From positions 2,587,530 through 2,651,529 of the forward strand of contig CP053448.1 of the NCBI GenBank assembly GCA_013285445.1: a stretch of 64,000 nt of DNA. Direction: 5' to 3'. Position 1 is the stretch's first letter. Every line of letters starts with the position of its first letter. Positions 35,392 through 44,964 of this stretch are shown here, piece by piece. The notes beneath the pieces are model-generated. The model saw only the letters and a list, made by a program, of their open reading frames with translations, ran no database searches and had not been told where the DNA came from. The position numbers and the translations under genes are program-made. Origin of the DNA: Pseudomonadota bacterium (GTDB taxonomy: Bacteria; Pseudomonadota; Gammaproteobacteria; Xanthomonadales; Wenzhouxiangellaceae).

Positions 35392-37098
35392 TCAGTCCAG
35401 CCCAAGGACCTCCTTGCCCTGCCTGAACACGACGTCGACCGGTATGCCGGCCTCATCGATGCGATCCAGGTCCGACTGCAGCTGTACGCCAATCAGGCCC
35501 AGCTCGTCGAGCATCCGCCCGGCCTTGTCGTAGTCGCCGTCGCCCTGCATGACCAGGATCTCCCGCGAGAGCGCATCGATGGCCTCGCTGAAGCGCCCAG
35601 GCACGACTCGGTAGTGGCCGCTGTCGTCGCGCTCGAACGCGCCCAGATCGTGAAAGTAGTTGAAACGCATCATGTTGGCCCGGCCGTGGGCGCTGGATGC
35701 TCCGAAGCGCACGCTGCGGAAGATACTGGCCAGAAAGGTGACGTAGTAATCCATGATATCGCCCTCGATCTCACCGGCCCGGTGCAGTTCCCGCACCATA
35801 TACAGACCCAGTACGTCGGCCTTGCCTTCCTCATGCGGGCTGGCGTGTTCCCTGAGGGCGGCGCGCACCGTGTCCTCTCCCGAGACCAGATTCTTGATCC
35901 CCAGCCCGTGAGCGACTTCGTGGAACATCGTATTGCCAAAGAAGGCATCGAAGGTGATGTGCTGGCGCTGATCCTCGGCGATAACCACATCGGCAATCGG
36001 CACCAGGATTCTGTCAAACTTGGCGCGCATGGCGTTTTTGAGCTGTGAGCGGCGCGTACCCTTGGCCAGCTGCACCTCCTCGTCGTTGGGCAGGTTGACG
36101 GCGATGGTCTTGGAGCCGGCGTTGGAATCGCCGGCGTAGTAGACAGCGTCATAGGCGTTGAGCTCGGCATCGCTGCCCGGCTGCTCGGCACGATAGTCAG
36201 TCGGCACAGGCAGGTTGCGCTGCAGCTCGGGCAGGAAATCGGCGAAGCGTGCCAGGCGCTCGCTCCACTCGAGATCCTTGATCAGCACATACGATTCAAA
36301 CGCAGCCTTGTAGCCGTAGCGCTGATCCTCGTAGGTTTCAATCGGTCCGTAGATCAGCTCTATTTCATTATCCCTGACATCCATCCAGGCCATGTCGGAG
36401 GGCTGGTAGTTGTCGCTGAGCAGCGCCTCGGCCCGCAAGCGCAGATAGTCGGCAAAGGCATCGCTTTCGGCCAGCCGGGCAGCCTGTCGGAGCAGTTCGG
36501 CAGCACGCTCAAGTTCCTTGGAAAAAGCCTCGTGATAGGGCACGACCACCAGCTCGCCGGCCGCGTCGCGGCGGATCAGGGTATAGAGATCATCCTTTCG
36601 CTCATCGTCCAGGGCCTCGAACTCGGCGTCGCTCATGTCGGCCGGATAGAAATTGGCGCCGGCTGGCTTCGGACCGTACCCGGGTACGAACGGCCGGTTG
36701 CCGGCCAGCCGGTCCCACGGGCCGTAGTTGATCCGGGCAAAGCGGCGCATGCGTTCATCATCGATTCCGTCGAGAAGCGCCCCGCGATCACCAAAGGCCT
36801 GGCGCCAGAACAGATCGTCCATGATCTCGCTGGCTTCGATCAGCACGCCGATCATCCGGCGTTGGCCGTCGGTCAGATGCGACAGATCGGCCTCGAGCGT
36901 GTACTCGACGTAGATCTCGGGGCGAGGTGCCGCAACGTTCGTCGCGGATTCATCACCGGCTTCGCCCGATTGCTCGGCGACAGTCGATTCGACCGGCTCG
37001 GCCACCCGCGACTCGGCCGCACCATCGGGTCGTGAATCGTCCTGACAGCCAGCCAGCATCAGGGCCAGCGCGACTGGAAGACTGAATCTCAACAACAT
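35392..37098 (-). CDS. M49-like (dipeptidyl-peptidase III type) zinc metallopeptidase lipoprotein
   Basis: A 568-residue protein from the ATG at 37098. Its type II signal peptide ends at LMLAGC (lipid-modified Cys18). An Asp/Glu-rich spacer (20-58) precedes the peptidase region. The putative zinc site is HEVAHGLG (393-400), with EEGKADVLGL (423-432) supplying further acidic ligands. This arrangement resembles bacterial M49 relatives, although canonical DPP III has HELLGH. It is probably tethered to the outer membrane facing the periplasm. Substrate is unknown. Confidence 0.75.
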   Translation of the reverse strand: MLLRFSLPVALALMLAGCQDDSRPDGAAESRVAEPVESTVAEQSGEAGDESATNVAAPRPEIYVEYTLEADLSHLTDGQRRMIGVLIEASEIMDDLFWRQAFGDRGALLDGIDDERMRRFARINYGPWDRLAGNRPFVPGYGPKPAGANFYPADMSDAEFEALDDERKDDLYTLIRRDAAGELVVVPYHEAFSKELERAAELLRQAARLAESDAFADYLRLRAEALLSDNYQPSDMAWMDVRDNEIELIYGPIETYEDQRYGYKAAFESYVLIKDLEWSERLARFADFLPELQRNLPVPTDYRAEQPGSDAELNAYDAVYYAGDSNAGSKTIAVNLPNDEEVQLAKGTRRSQLKNAMRAKFDRILVPIADVVIAEDQRQHITFDAFFGNTMFHEVAHGLGIKNLVSGEDTVRAALREHASPHEEGKADVLGLYMVRELHRAGEIEGDIMDYYVTFLASIFRSVRFGASSAHGRANMMRFNYFHDLGAFERDDSGHYRVVPGRFSEAIDALSREILVMQGDGDYDKAGRMLDELGLIGVQLQSDLDRIDEAGIPVDVVFRQGKEVLGLD

Positions 37099-37323
37099 CG
37101 GAGCCTGCTCCTTGCTTGCAACAGACGCCATTCTAGCCGCTATCGACCCGATCAGCGGCGACCCTGAGGCTCCGGGCAAATGCAGCACGGTTCTTACACT
37201 GGCCCGGCCATGACCGTGGGCCTTGCCCGTCGGTCGATCCGCATTTGCATCCTGGCCGCTGGCCTCGCATAATTGGCGGCCCGTCGCCCCGCGCAGCGGG
37301 AAAACTCCAAGAACCGACACAAC

Positions 37324-38277
37324 ATGCGGCAAGATCACTTCATTACCATCACCACCTACCGCGGCGCCCGGCATTTCAGGCTCAGTCATCGGGCGCGCCG
37401 ACAGTTGGCGGCCGGCGCGGCCGTGCTAGCGCTGGCGCTCGTCATCGGGGCGGCAGCCATCGCAGTGCTGACCGGCCAGGTGGTCCGCATGGATGGGCAG
37501 CTTGACACGCTGAGCGCCGAACGGGACGCCGCCGTCGCGGGCCAGCAGGGCCTGGTCCGGGTTCGCGATGACCTGCAGCGCGAGCTCGATCGCCGCCAGC
37601 GCGAGCTGGCCGCGCTCGGCGCTGAGGTCGACCATATCGAGCGGCTCATCAGTCTCGAGGCTTCGCCTGAACGCTCGCTGGTCCAGCGTATTTCGGATGC
37701 CGGACAGACGGCCCTGGAAAAACGCTTGATGCTACGCTCGGTCCCAAGCGGTTTTCCGGTGACCTCGGAGACCGTAACCAGCCGTTACGGCATGCGGCTG
37801 CATCCCATTCAGGAGCGCGATGCCATGCACCATGGCGTCGACCTGCGCGCCCCGCGCGGCACGCCGATCCACGCGACCGCAGACGGCGTCGTGGAATGGG
37901 CCGCCTTCCACCGAGATTCGGGCCTGGGCAAAATGGTCAAGCTGGTCCACAACTACGGCTTTTCGACCATCTACGGGCATCTCGACCAGATCGAGGTTCA
38001 CGCCGGCAGCTATGTCAAACGAGGTGATCTGCTGGGCTACTCCGGCAGCACCGGCGCATCAACCGCTGCCCACCTGCACTACGAAGTGCGCTATCTCCAG
38101 CGTCAGCTCGATCCGGCTCCATTCCTGAAATGGTCGCTGGAGGAGTATGATGGTTTGTTCACCCAGGAGGATCGAGTTCAATGGGAATCATTGGCCGAGG
38201 TCGTGCGGACAGCAACGATCGCAGCGGAACGACCGTCGTCGCAGCCGGTTCAGAGTTTGTCGGCGACATCACCCTGA
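37324..38277 (+). CDS. M23-family (LytM) peptidoglycan endopeptidase with one membrane anchor
   Basis: A 317-residue protein from the ATG at 37324. One transmembrane segment (about 28-52) precedes a coiled coil (about 60-115) and a C-terminal peptidase_M23 domain (about 165-265). Zinc motifs HHGVDLRAPRGTPI and HLHYEVR (HxH) are intact, so it should be active. It cuts peptide cross-links in the cell wall. The last 97 nt overlap the bactofilin gene in another frame; the pairing with bactofilin is a recurrent shape-control module. Confidence 0.92.
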   Translation: MRQDHFITITTYRGARHFRLSHRARRQLAAGAAVLALALVIGAAAIAVLTGQVVRMDGQLDTLSAERDAAVAGQQGLVRVRDDLQRELDRRQRELAALGAEVDHIERLISLEASPERSLVQRISDAGQTALEKRLMLRSVPSGFPVTSETVTSRYGMRLHPIQERDAMHHGVDLRAPRGTPIHATADGVVEWAAFHRDSGLGKMVKLVHNYGFSTIYGHLDQIEVHAGSYVKRGDLLGYSGSTGASTAAHLHYEVRYLQRQLDPAPFLKWSLEEYDGLFTQEDRVQWESLAEVVRTATIAAERPSSQPVQSLSATSP

Positions 38278-38645
38278 GCGATAACCTGCATGTCGACGGG
38301 GCGCTCAAGGGTAGCGTGAAGTCGACAGCCGAGGTCACTGTCGGCGAACGAGGTCGCATCGAAGGCGAACTGGCCGGTGAGCGTGTGGTGATCAGTGGCC
38401 GCTTCGACGGCAGCATCCAGGCCAAGAGACTGGAGATCGTGGCCGGCGGGCAGGTCGATGGCGACGTGACCGTCGGCGAACTGGTCATCGAGCCCGGTGC
38501 GCGCTTCAACGGAAACAGCCGAATTCAGTCGCAGGACAGTCGGTCGGCCGCACACGCCAGGGCAGACCACCCAGCAGGATCGGCAAAACCCGGTCAGGAT
38601 CAGGGAATCAGAGCCTCGACGACCAAGGCCTCGGAAGCCGGCTAG
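38181..38645 (+). CDS. bactofilin
   Basis: A 154-residue bactofilin (DUF583). The central beta-helix (about 17-112) is made of short repeats such as GDITLSDNLHVDGALKGSV, GRIEGELAGERVVISG and GQVDGDVTVG. Flanking tails are disordered. Bactofilins polymerise without nucleotide and localise cell-wall enzymes, here plausibly the overlapping M23 peptidase. The stop codon TAG is part of the CTAG that begins the 169-bp palindromic element. Confidence 0.93.
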   Translation: MGIIGRGRADSNDRSGTTVVAAGSEFVGDITLSDNLHVDGALKGSVKSTAEVTVGERGRIEGELAGERVVISGRFDGSIQAKRLEIVAGGQVDGDVTVGELVIEPGARFNGNSRIQSQDSRSAAHARADHPAGSAKPGQDQGIRASTTKASEAG

Positions 38646-38810
38646 CCCGCATTATTCATGAATCGCCGCGATGATTGCGCAGGGGATTGTTCGCACAGCG
38701 GATTTTCCGACCGAGCGGAATACCAGGCTGTATTTCCGAGGGAGAAAAATCCGCTGTGCGGACAAGGCGCAAGCAAGGGCGCGAGTGAATTCATGAATAA
38801 TGCGGGCTAG
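38642..38810. mobile_element. 169-bp MITE-like palindromic element, copy 1
   Basis: Ends are a perfect 22-bp inverted repeat (38642-38663 and 38789-38810), both beginning or ending in CTAG. An inner perfect 15-bp inverted repeat, CGCACAGCGGATTTT, is at 38692-38706 and 38746-38760. A near-identical copy is at 55247-55415. There is no coding capacity. It sits between the convergent bactofilin and rplS genes, supplies the bactofilin stop codon, and could act as a bidirectional terminator. Confidence 0.85.
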
Positions 38811-38819
38811 TGTATCCGG

Positions 38820-39188
38820 TCAGGCGGTGCTGCGCTTGCGGCTGCCGAGCTTTTCGCGGATGCGTGCCGCCTTGCCCTCGCGCTCGCGCAGGTAGAACAG
38901 CTTGGCGCGACGCACCTTGCCGCGACGCTTGACCGCGATGGACTCGATCAGCGGGCTGTAAGTCTGGAAGACGCGCTCAACGCCGGTTCCATGTGAGATC
39001 TTGCGTACCGTGAACGCCGAGTTGACGCCGCGGTTGCGCCTGGCGATCACCACGCCCTCGAATGCCTGCAGTCGCTGACGATCCCCTTCACGAACCCAGA
39101 TATTGACCACCACGGTATCACCGGCAGCGAAATCGGGGATTTCACGCTCGGTCTGTTCCTGGTTGATTTCGTCGATGATATTGCTCAT
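38820..39188 (-). CDS. rplS: 50S ribosomal protein L19
   Basis: A 122-residue L19 with [35 protein letters not shown] and [30 protein letters not shown]. It lies at the 30S-50S interface. It is the last gene of rpsP-rimM-trmD-rplS. The length is typical (115-125). Confidence 0.98.
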   Translation of the reverse strand: MSNIIDEINQEQTEREIPDFAAGDTVVVNIWVREGDRQRLQAFEGVVIARRNRGVNSAFTVRKISHGTGVERVFQTYSPLIESIAVKRRGKVRRAKLFYLREREGKAARIREKLGSRKRSTA

Positions 39189-39259
39189 GGCTGTCTCTTC
39201 CTGATGATGCTCCGCTGACCCAACCCGATCAGATCAAGCGTTCAATTGTAACGTGTTTT

Positions 39260-40009
39260 CTAGCATTTGTCTCGGTTTTTTGCCGTCGCTACCGGTCGAC
39301 GCGAAGGGTCACCCGCGCCCCGCGACTCTGTCGGTACCAGATCCGGCCGCCGACGCCGGGTGCGTTCGAGCGCCTGGGCGTGCCGCCACTGCTCGATACG
39401 GGCATGGTCGCCGCCGAGCAGCACTTCAGGCACCGATTGACCGCGCCAGCGCTCGGGCCGGGTGTAGTGGGGGCAATCCAGCAGGCCCTCGGAAAAAGAG
39501 TCCTGAGCCGCCGACAGCTCGTGCCCCAACACGCCCGGCCGCAGACGCACCACCGCGTCGATCAGGATCGCAGCAGCCGGCTCGCCACCCGACAGGACGT
39601 AGTCACCAACCGACCATTCCTCGTCGATCAGGGTTTCCATGACGCGCTCGTCGATGCCTTCGTAACGTCCGCAAACCAGGATCAGGCGCTGACGCTGCGC
39701 CAGTTCCTGCACGCCGGCCTGTTCCAGTCGGCGCCCCTGCGGACTCAGGCAGATGACCGGCGCGGGCGAATCGTCGGCAAGCGCCGCCTCGATCGCCAGT
39801 GCCAGCGGTTCGGGGCGCATCACCATGCCGGGTCCACCCCCATACGGCCGATCATCAACGCTGCGGTGCGCGCCGGGGGCATAATCACGCGGATTCCAGC
39901 ATCTCAGTTCGACCTGCCCCTGCTGCAGCGCCCGGCCGGTCAACCCCAGCTGTTTGAGGCCCTGGATCCAGTCGGGAAAGAGGGTGATGACATCGATGCG
40001 GCCAATCAT
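39260..40009 (-). CDS. trmD: tRNA (guanine37-N1)-methyltransferase
   Basis: A 249-residue SPOUT methyltransferase. The trefoil-knot SAM site shows [22 protein letters not shown] and [31 protein letters not shown] is also diagnostic. It makes m1G37 in tRNAs to prevent frameshifting. The C-terminal tail (about 228-249) is Arg-rich and longer than needed. The start overlaps the rimM stop (ATGA). Confidence 0.97.
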   Translation of the reverse strand: MIGRIDVITLFPDWIQGLKQLGLTGRALQQGQVELRCWNPRDYAPGAHRSVDDRPYGGGPGMVMRPEPLALAIEAALADDSPAPVICLSPQGRRLEQAGVQELAQRQRLILVCGRYEGIDERVMETLIDEEWSVGDYVLSGGEPAAAILIDAVVRLRPGVLGHELSAAQDSFSEGLLDCPHYTRPERWRGQSVPEVLLGGDHARIEQWRHAQALERTRRRRPDLVPTESRGAGDPSRRPVATAKNRDKC

Positions 40010-40533
40010 TCCGGCCCGACCCAGTCTGTGGGCCAGTCGACAACGATGCGGCCGGCGTCCAGATCGACCTGGCGCACGAAACGATCCGTCACAAAAGGAA
40101 TCAGTACCGCCCCCGCATCATCCTGTCGAATCTCGAGTACATCGTGGGCCCCGGTTTCGAGCAGGCCGGTAACGCGTCCGTAGACATGCTGCTCAAGATT
40201 GACGACCTCCAGGCCAACCAGGTCGCTCCAGTAGTAGTGGTTATCTTCCGGTTCCGGCAGCGCATTCCGGTCCACCATGATCTCGGCATGCCCCAGCGCG
40301 GCAGCGGCTTCCGGGGAATCCACGCCTTCGATCCGCGCGACCAGCCGCGGCCCGGAACGCTGCCACTGCTCGACAACAACGGACCGACCGGACTGCCCGA
40401 TCTGCCAGGGTTGATAGGAAAAGACGCGCTCTGCCGGGCGGGTAAAGGAATACACCCGCACCCAGCCGGCCACGCCCCAGGGACCGTTGAACCGGCCAAT
40501 GACGACCGACTCACGCACCCCGCCGGTGTTCAT
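40006..40533 (-). CDS. rimM: 16S rRNA processing protein RimM
   Basis: A 175-residue RimM with [21 protein letters not shown] at the N-terminus and the PRC-barrel region [13 protein letters not shown] and [22 protein letters not shown]. It assists assembly of the 30S head and binds S19. The ATG at 40533 shares its first base with the end of the rpsP stop region (TGATG). The length matches the family. Confidence 0.95.
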   Translation of the reverse strand: MNTGGVRESVVIGRFNGPWGVAGWVRVYSFTRPAERVFSYQPWQIGQSGRSVVVEQWQRSGPRLVARIEGVDSPEAAAALGHAEIMVDRNALPEPEDNHYYWSDLVGLEVVNLEQHVYGRVTGLLETGAHDVLEIRQDDAGAVLIPFVTDRFVRQVDLDAGRIVVDWPTDWVGPE

Positions 40534-40793
40534 CACACAGTCGGCTGAGCCGCCCGGCGTGCTTCGTTGACCAGCTTGCTGACGCGCTCCGATACCTGGG
40601 CGCCCTGCCCGACCCAGTAATCGACACGCCCGGTATCCAGGCGCAGGCGCTCTTCCTGGCCGCGCGCGACCGGGTTGAAAAAGCCCAGACGTTCAATGCT
40701 GCGACCGTCGCGGGCGTTGCGGCTGTCGGTCACCACAATGTGGTAGTAAGGCTGCTTTTTGGCGCCACCACGACTCAGACGAATCTTGACCAT
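40533..40793 (-). CDS. rpsP: 30S ribosomal protein S16
   Basis: An 86-residue S16 starting [21 protein letters not shown], with [12 protein letters not shown] and [10 protein letters not shown]. It is the first gene of the four-gene operon. In E. coli ffh lies just upstream; here ffh is about 17.7 kb away at 58463-59818. Confidence 0.98.
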   Translation of the reverse strand: MVKIRLSRGGAKKQPYYHIVVTDSRNARDGRSIERLGFFNPVARGQEERLRLDTGRVDYWVGQGAQVSERVSKLVNEARRAAQPTV

Positions 40794-41418
40794 ATCCTCT
40801 CCTGATTCACCATGGCGCCGCACCGGCACCATGGCATGTTATTGCGGAATTCGGCAAACCTGAAATCATAGCCGATTACTCAGTGTTTTGGAAGTGCCTC
40901 GATCGCCCAAAAAACTACGGCAACCGGCGACTCCCGCCGGGAAATCCGGAAATCCCCAAGCGGGCCCGCGGACGCGACGGCATGAGCTTTGCGTCGGTCC
41001 GGCCCGGGCAATCGAGTTGCTTTGAATGCGATCAAGATCAATGGGCTCGGAGATGACCAGAGACCAGTCCCTGCTCGCGCAGCATCCGAATGGCTCTTTC
41101 CCGGACTTCCAGGCTGTATCTTCTCTTGTCGTTCATGACTCCATCCTCTCAAATGATGGGGTCTTCGGTATCAACCCGGCACGAATGTGGATCGCATTGA
41201 GCCTCAGCGTGCGCTTCGGCAGCAAGGCAGCGAAACGCCGCTGTAGTGGGCCTGCAGCTAGTTTCGCTAACGCCGCCATTGGAGAATGCACAGCACGGCT
41301 GAATGCAATCTGCATTGCTGCCGGGTTAAAGTATGGGCTGACGGCCATTGCAGGGCAAACCAGCATTTGGACCGGGAACCAGGGCGCCAAACCCGGGCTC
41401 GCCGAGGGCCCAACTGGT
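40794..41418. other. intergenic stretch upstream of rpsP with a transposase relic
   Basis: The part next to rpsP should contain its promoter, though I see no convincing -35/-10 pair. The only recognisable coding trace is the IS3 OrfA relic at 41038-41136. The remainder (41137-41418) shows open frames but no recognisable product. Confidence 0.5.
41038..41136 (-). pseudogene. IS3-family transposase OrfA remnant
   Basis: A 32-codon minus-strand frame starts MNDKRRYSLEVRERAIRML, closely matching the start of IS3-family OrfA helix-turn-helix proteins. It then diverges (REQGLVSGHLRAH) and stops. The rest of OrfA and all of OrfB are missing. It marks past insertion activity at the rpsP edge of the accessory block. 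Confidence 0.6.
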
Positions 41419-42171
41419 TCACCAGCCCTCGAACCGGTCGGCAAAGAGCGGCTCGCTCAATTCAAGAACCTCGGGAAAGGTCAATGCACGGTTGTAGAAA
41501 CGCACTTCATCGAGTTGGCCTTTATACCAATTGCGATTAAAAACGACATCACACGGATTGTTGCCCAGACCAATCCACGGTGGAGCGTCGAGCGCGAGCG
41601 CGCCAGTCACCCCGGAAGCGCTCAGGTTCGCATCAACGTACAGGTTGGCTACACCCCCCGATTCGCGCGTCAGAACGACGCTGTGCCAAACACCGTCGTT
41701 GATCGTTACTGCTGCGTCCAGCGCGATTGTACCGCCGAAGGAGATCTGGCCGCCGTTGAGCTGGGCAATGCCCCAATCCCCACCGCTCGGGCTGCCGCAA
41801 ACTTCTCCGTCGACCAGACCCAGGCCCTCGAACCAGAAAGAACCTGCCGGCGCGCTGTGGGTGGTTCGTAACCAGATGGCCACACTGAAATCGCCGGCAA
41901 TCGAGCGAGGCGTCTGAACGTAATCGTCCAGGCCGTCAAAAGATGCGGCTTGCCCGAATGCGCCGCTGACAAAGTCGATGTCGCCAAACCCGGTTCCATG
42001 GTTGCCGTTGCCGCTGCCATCGAGCACATTGCCTTCGAAGGCATAGTGGGCTACGAGGCCATAGGTGACGTCGGCCTGTGCGGCTATGGTAAATGCCTGC
42101 ATGAAAACCCCCACAATCAACGGGGCCGCAGTCGGCACAGCTATCCTGATCAGGATGACCAATCGTCTCAT
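41419..42171 (-). CDS. secreted LamG/concanavalin-like domain protein with FADRFE tail
   Basis: A 250-residue protein with an N-terminal hydrophobic signal (about 5-33, ending near AAQA). A single LamG-type (laminin G-like) jelly-roll follows (about 38-232), with LVAHYAFEGNVLDGSGNGNHG, FDGLDDYVQ and QLDEVRFYNRALTFPEV. Such domains bind carbohydrate or surface ligands. The last residues are PLFADRFEGW; a similar tail ends two neighbouring frames. It follows the heparinase-like gene by 95 nt on the same strand, so the two may form an operon. Confidence 0.8.
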   Translation of the reverse strand: MRRLVILIRIAVPTAAPLIVGVFMQAFTIAAQADVTYGLVAHYAFEGNVLDGSGNGNHGTGFGDIDFVSGAFGQAASFDGLDDYVQTPRSIAGDFSVAIWLRTTHSAPAGSFWFEGLGLVDGEVCGSPSGGDWGIAQLNGGQISFGGTIALDAAVTINDGVWHSVVLTRESGGVANLYVDANLSASGVTGALALDAPPWIGLGNNPCDVVFNRNWYKGQLDEVRFYNRALTFPEVLELSEPLFADRFEGW

Positions 42172-42266
42172 TGCAAGATCCTCCAGTTACTCACAAAAAC
42201 CAGTCAAGCGGGCCCGGCATCGGAGCCCTGTGCACCCACCGAATGCCAGTCGCACCTGACGGCGCC

Positions 42267-44744
42267 CTACTGGAAACGGTCGGCAAAAATGATCCCCTGC
42301 GCATGTGCCTCGACATCCACGCGCAGCACGCCTCCGGTTCCGGTCTGGAGGCTGCCACCCGGAAGAACCAAAACGGCCAGACCGCCGCGATCGGCCTCAA
42401 GCGAAACCGAATAGCCAGTCGCCGGCTCGAGCCCGGCCAACAGCACCGTGTCGGTCGTCTGGGGAACAATGAAACCGGTGTCGGTAAACGCGGCATCGAT
42501 CGAGACGGGGAAAAGCACTGCCGTGCTCCCGGTGATCGCCCCGGCGTAGGCGGTCCCCGAAGTACTTTCGACCAGCGTGGTAGTCGTCGGCAGGGCACCG
42601 CCATCGGCACCCTCGATGACGTGCAGGAATCGCGTGCTTGACGGCTCACCGGACGCCTCGGCCAGGTAACGATGGCTCATTGGCTCCTCGACCGCCACCT
42701 CGTCGGGCAACGGTTCACTGGCCGACACCGATTGCAGTGCCCCGGATGGCTGCAGCGCGTGGACAAACAGACGCTGTCCGCCGGGCGTATCGACTTGCAA
42801 CCGGCTGCCGGTCAAAGTGCCGGTGGCAGGCAGGTTAAGCCAGAAGCGCTTGAAGCCGGGCGCGGTCGTTTCCGCCCGATCATAGACCACGAGATGATCG
42901 GGCTTGAGCCAGACCAGCGAGCGGCTGACATGGGCAACATCGTCAGAGTTATTGCCCGAAGCGTTGTACAAATCAGTCACCTCGCCCTGAACGTAGACGA
43001 ATTCGTCATTGACCTCGACGGCCAGGATCTCACCCTCTCCGTCGGGCACCTGCATGAACTGCGAGCCGTTTTGCTGACAGCCATAGAGCCAGTCGCCCGG
43101 AGTAAGATCGCCGACGGCGTTTTCCACGGCCAGGGTGTTGTGGTAATCGGATCGACCGATGGTGCACAGCTCCGAGGCACCATCCCAGCCCACTCGACCC
43201 TTGGTCAGCCATTCGCCGTCCCGATACAGTTCGATTTGCCCGCCCTCGGCAAGTTGATGGTCAACGTAGGCAGACCCGAGGTAGAACGTGAACAACGAGT
43301 CGGTCCCAGCCCACCCGGTGCGCGCCAGCAGCCGGCCCGTACCCGGGGCATGAAAGGCGCTGGCCAGGCCGTTTCTCGGGTCTGTCGGGAGGGGATCGTT
43401 CGGGTCGAACAGGAGAAAGTAGAGCATGGCGTCGCGGAAAGACTCGACGCCGGCCATCCGGTCAGCCAGATCGGCCCACGGGTCGGACCCGACCCCGCCC
43501 GGTGGCGTATGCAGCTGGATCCAGCGGGCTGCGTTCGAGCGGCTTGAATTGGCCACCGAATCGGCATGCAACCCCATCGGCGCAAACAGGGACACTGCGT
43601 CGTGCAGCCAGTATTCCTGTCCATCGCCGTACCAGGCAGGCTGATAAACCTCGCCGATCCAGCTGGTGTCGGGATAAGTCACCCGGGCCGGACTCAAGGA
43701 ATGCAAAAACGCCGGCGCTACGTCTTCCCAGAACGGATGGCCGGCCCACACCACCTGCGGACCCCAGACCAGCGGATCATCTTGACCGGACGTATGCAGC
43801 GCCAGCAGAAAATGAGCGAGAAAGCCCAGTGCGTCGGGGCCGTACTGGAAGCCTTCAGGGGAAAACCCGCCGCTGGCCTGATTGCGCAGCAGGTGATCGG
43901 TCACGTAGAGAAAGGCCCCGGTTGCGGTTTCCAGATAGCCGGTCAGCTCGCCGCCGGGGTCATCGCCGGCGTCGAATGACAACGCCATCAGACCGATGTT
44001 GCGCAAATGGGCGAGATAGTAATTGTTGATCGACCAGCGCACCCGCATCGGGTCGGCCAGCAGCGCAGGATCGTTGAACACGTCCACCGGCTCGGGGTGG
44101 TTGTAGTCCGTGGTGTCGGCCAGCTTGTTTTCGGCGCACCAGCGCAAAAAGACCTGGCGAATGGTCGCCTTGTCCTGCGCACTCAGCGTCGGGTAGATCC
44201 AGTCGACCGTCAGGCCAAAGGCCTCACCCCACCAGCGCGACCGGTCATAGGTCGAAAACCCGTCATAGCGGAATGGCGCATCCGCCTGGCCGGGCGCGGC
44301 CTGATCGATGATGTGCATGAGCAGGGTTCTGGCTCTCTGGGCGTAATCGGCGCGGGCGCTCGACGAGGCGTCAACCAGCGAGAGAAAGGCAAACAGCTCG
44401 GCATACATTTCCGTCGGATATTGCTCCCAGGTGATGCCGCCATCGTCGGCGCCTGGCACAAGCCCGTCATCCATGTGCTGTTTGGCGGCTACAGCCAGCG
44501 GTGCGAGGCCGTCGGCCCACAGCGGATTCGAGCCGACAGCGCGAGAACGCAGCTCGGTCAGGTCACCGGAACGAATCCATAGTCGTGGGTGGTCGGTTGC
44601 GGGCTGGGCGAGCACTGAACCGGCGAGCAGGGCCAGCGCGGCCAGAAAAACCGGCAGCTCGCCCCTTTTCGGGCTCGCCAGGCAAACGGTTCCTTGAGCA
44701 TAAGCTCGCGATCCGGAATGACGCCTGGATAACAGATTGTTCAT
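42267..44744 (-). CDS. secreted heparinase II/III-like protein with FADRFQ tail
   Basis: An 825-residue protein. A signal peptide around 31-47 (FLAALALLAGSVLA) suggests the true start may be internal or the leader long. Residues about 50-420 look like an alpha/alpha-toroid (HPRLWIRSGDLTELRSRA, NNYYLAHLRNIGLMAL, SPEGFQYGPDALGFL). Residues about 455-640 resemble the heparinase II/III beta-sandwich (LLARTGWAGTDSLFTFYLG, RSDYHNTLAVEN). It probably degrades an acidic polysaccharide. The C-terminus IIFADRFQ resembles the LamG neighbour's tail. Specificity cannot be read from the sequence. Confidence 0.75.
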   Translation of the reverse strand: MNNLLSRRHSGSRAYAQGTVCLASPKRGELPVFLAALALLAGSVLAQPATDHPRLWIRSGDLTELRSRAVGSNPLWADGLAPLAVAAKQHMDDGLVPGADDGGITWEQYPTEMYAELFAFLSLVDASSSARADYAQRARTLLMHIIDQAAPGQADAPFRYDGFSTYDRSRWWGEAFGLTVDWIYPTLSAQDKATIRQVFLRWCAENKLADTTDYNHPEPVDVFNDPALLADPMRVRWSINNYYLAHLRNIGLMALSFDAGDDPGGELTGYLETATGAFLYVTDHLLRNQASGGFSPEGFQYGPDALGFLAHFLLALHTSGQDDPLVWGPQVVWAGHPFWEDVAPAFLHSLSPARVTYPDTSWIGEVYQPAWYGDGQEYWLHDAVSLFAPMGLHADSVANSSRSNAARWIQLHTPPGGVGSDPWADLADRMAGVESFRDAMLYFLLFDPNDPLPTDPRNGLASAFHAPGTGRLLARTGWAGTDSLFTFYLGSAYVDHQLAEGGQIELYRDGEWLTKGRVGWDGASELCTIGRSDYHNTLAVENAVGDLTPGDWLYGCQQNGSQFMQVPDGEGEILAVEVNDEFVYVQGEVTDLYNASGNNSDDVAHVSRSLVWLKPDHLVVYDRAETTAPGFKRFWLNLPATGTLTGSRLQVDTPGGQRLFVHALQPSGALQSVSASEPLPDEVAVEEPMSHRYLAEASGEPSSTRFLHVIEGADGGALPTTTTLVESTSGTAYAGAITGSTAVLFPVSIDAAFTDTGFIVPQTTDTVLLAGLEPATGYSVSLEADRGGLAVLVLPGGSLQTGTGGVLRVDVEAHAQGIIFADRFQ

Positions 44745-44789
44745 CGATGTACCCCACTGTGAATGGTTTGGAGCGCCTGTACGGGAGCC

Positions 44790-44925
44790 TGTAGGAGGCC
44801 CTTTTGGGGCCGATCGCGCCGGTGGGTGCCAAACCCGATCGCGCCTGAAGGCGCTCCTACATGAACGACCATTCCGGTAGAAGGCCTTGTAGGAGGCCCT
44901 TCAGGGCCGACCGCCATTTGCACCA
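44790..44925. repeat. TGTAGGAG-type REP units
   Basis: An inverted pair (TGTAGGAGGCCC at 44790 and GGCGCTCCTACA ending at 44861) is followed by a third unit starting TGTAGGAGGCCC at 44888. Stem-loops such as GGCCCTTTTGGGGCC are visible. The TGTAGGAG head is typical of gammaproteobacterial REP sequences and differs from the GTAGGTCGGGG family elsewhere in the window. Confidence 0.75.
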
Positions 44926-44964
44926 AACCAACCCGGTCGCGAATGGCGGCGGGCAGCCACCGGC

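Noticed and set aside
40880..41152. A 90-codon minus-strand open frame upstream of rpsP
   Set aside because: No recognisable features. The real coding trace at this place is in another frame (IS3 OrfA relic at 41038-41136).
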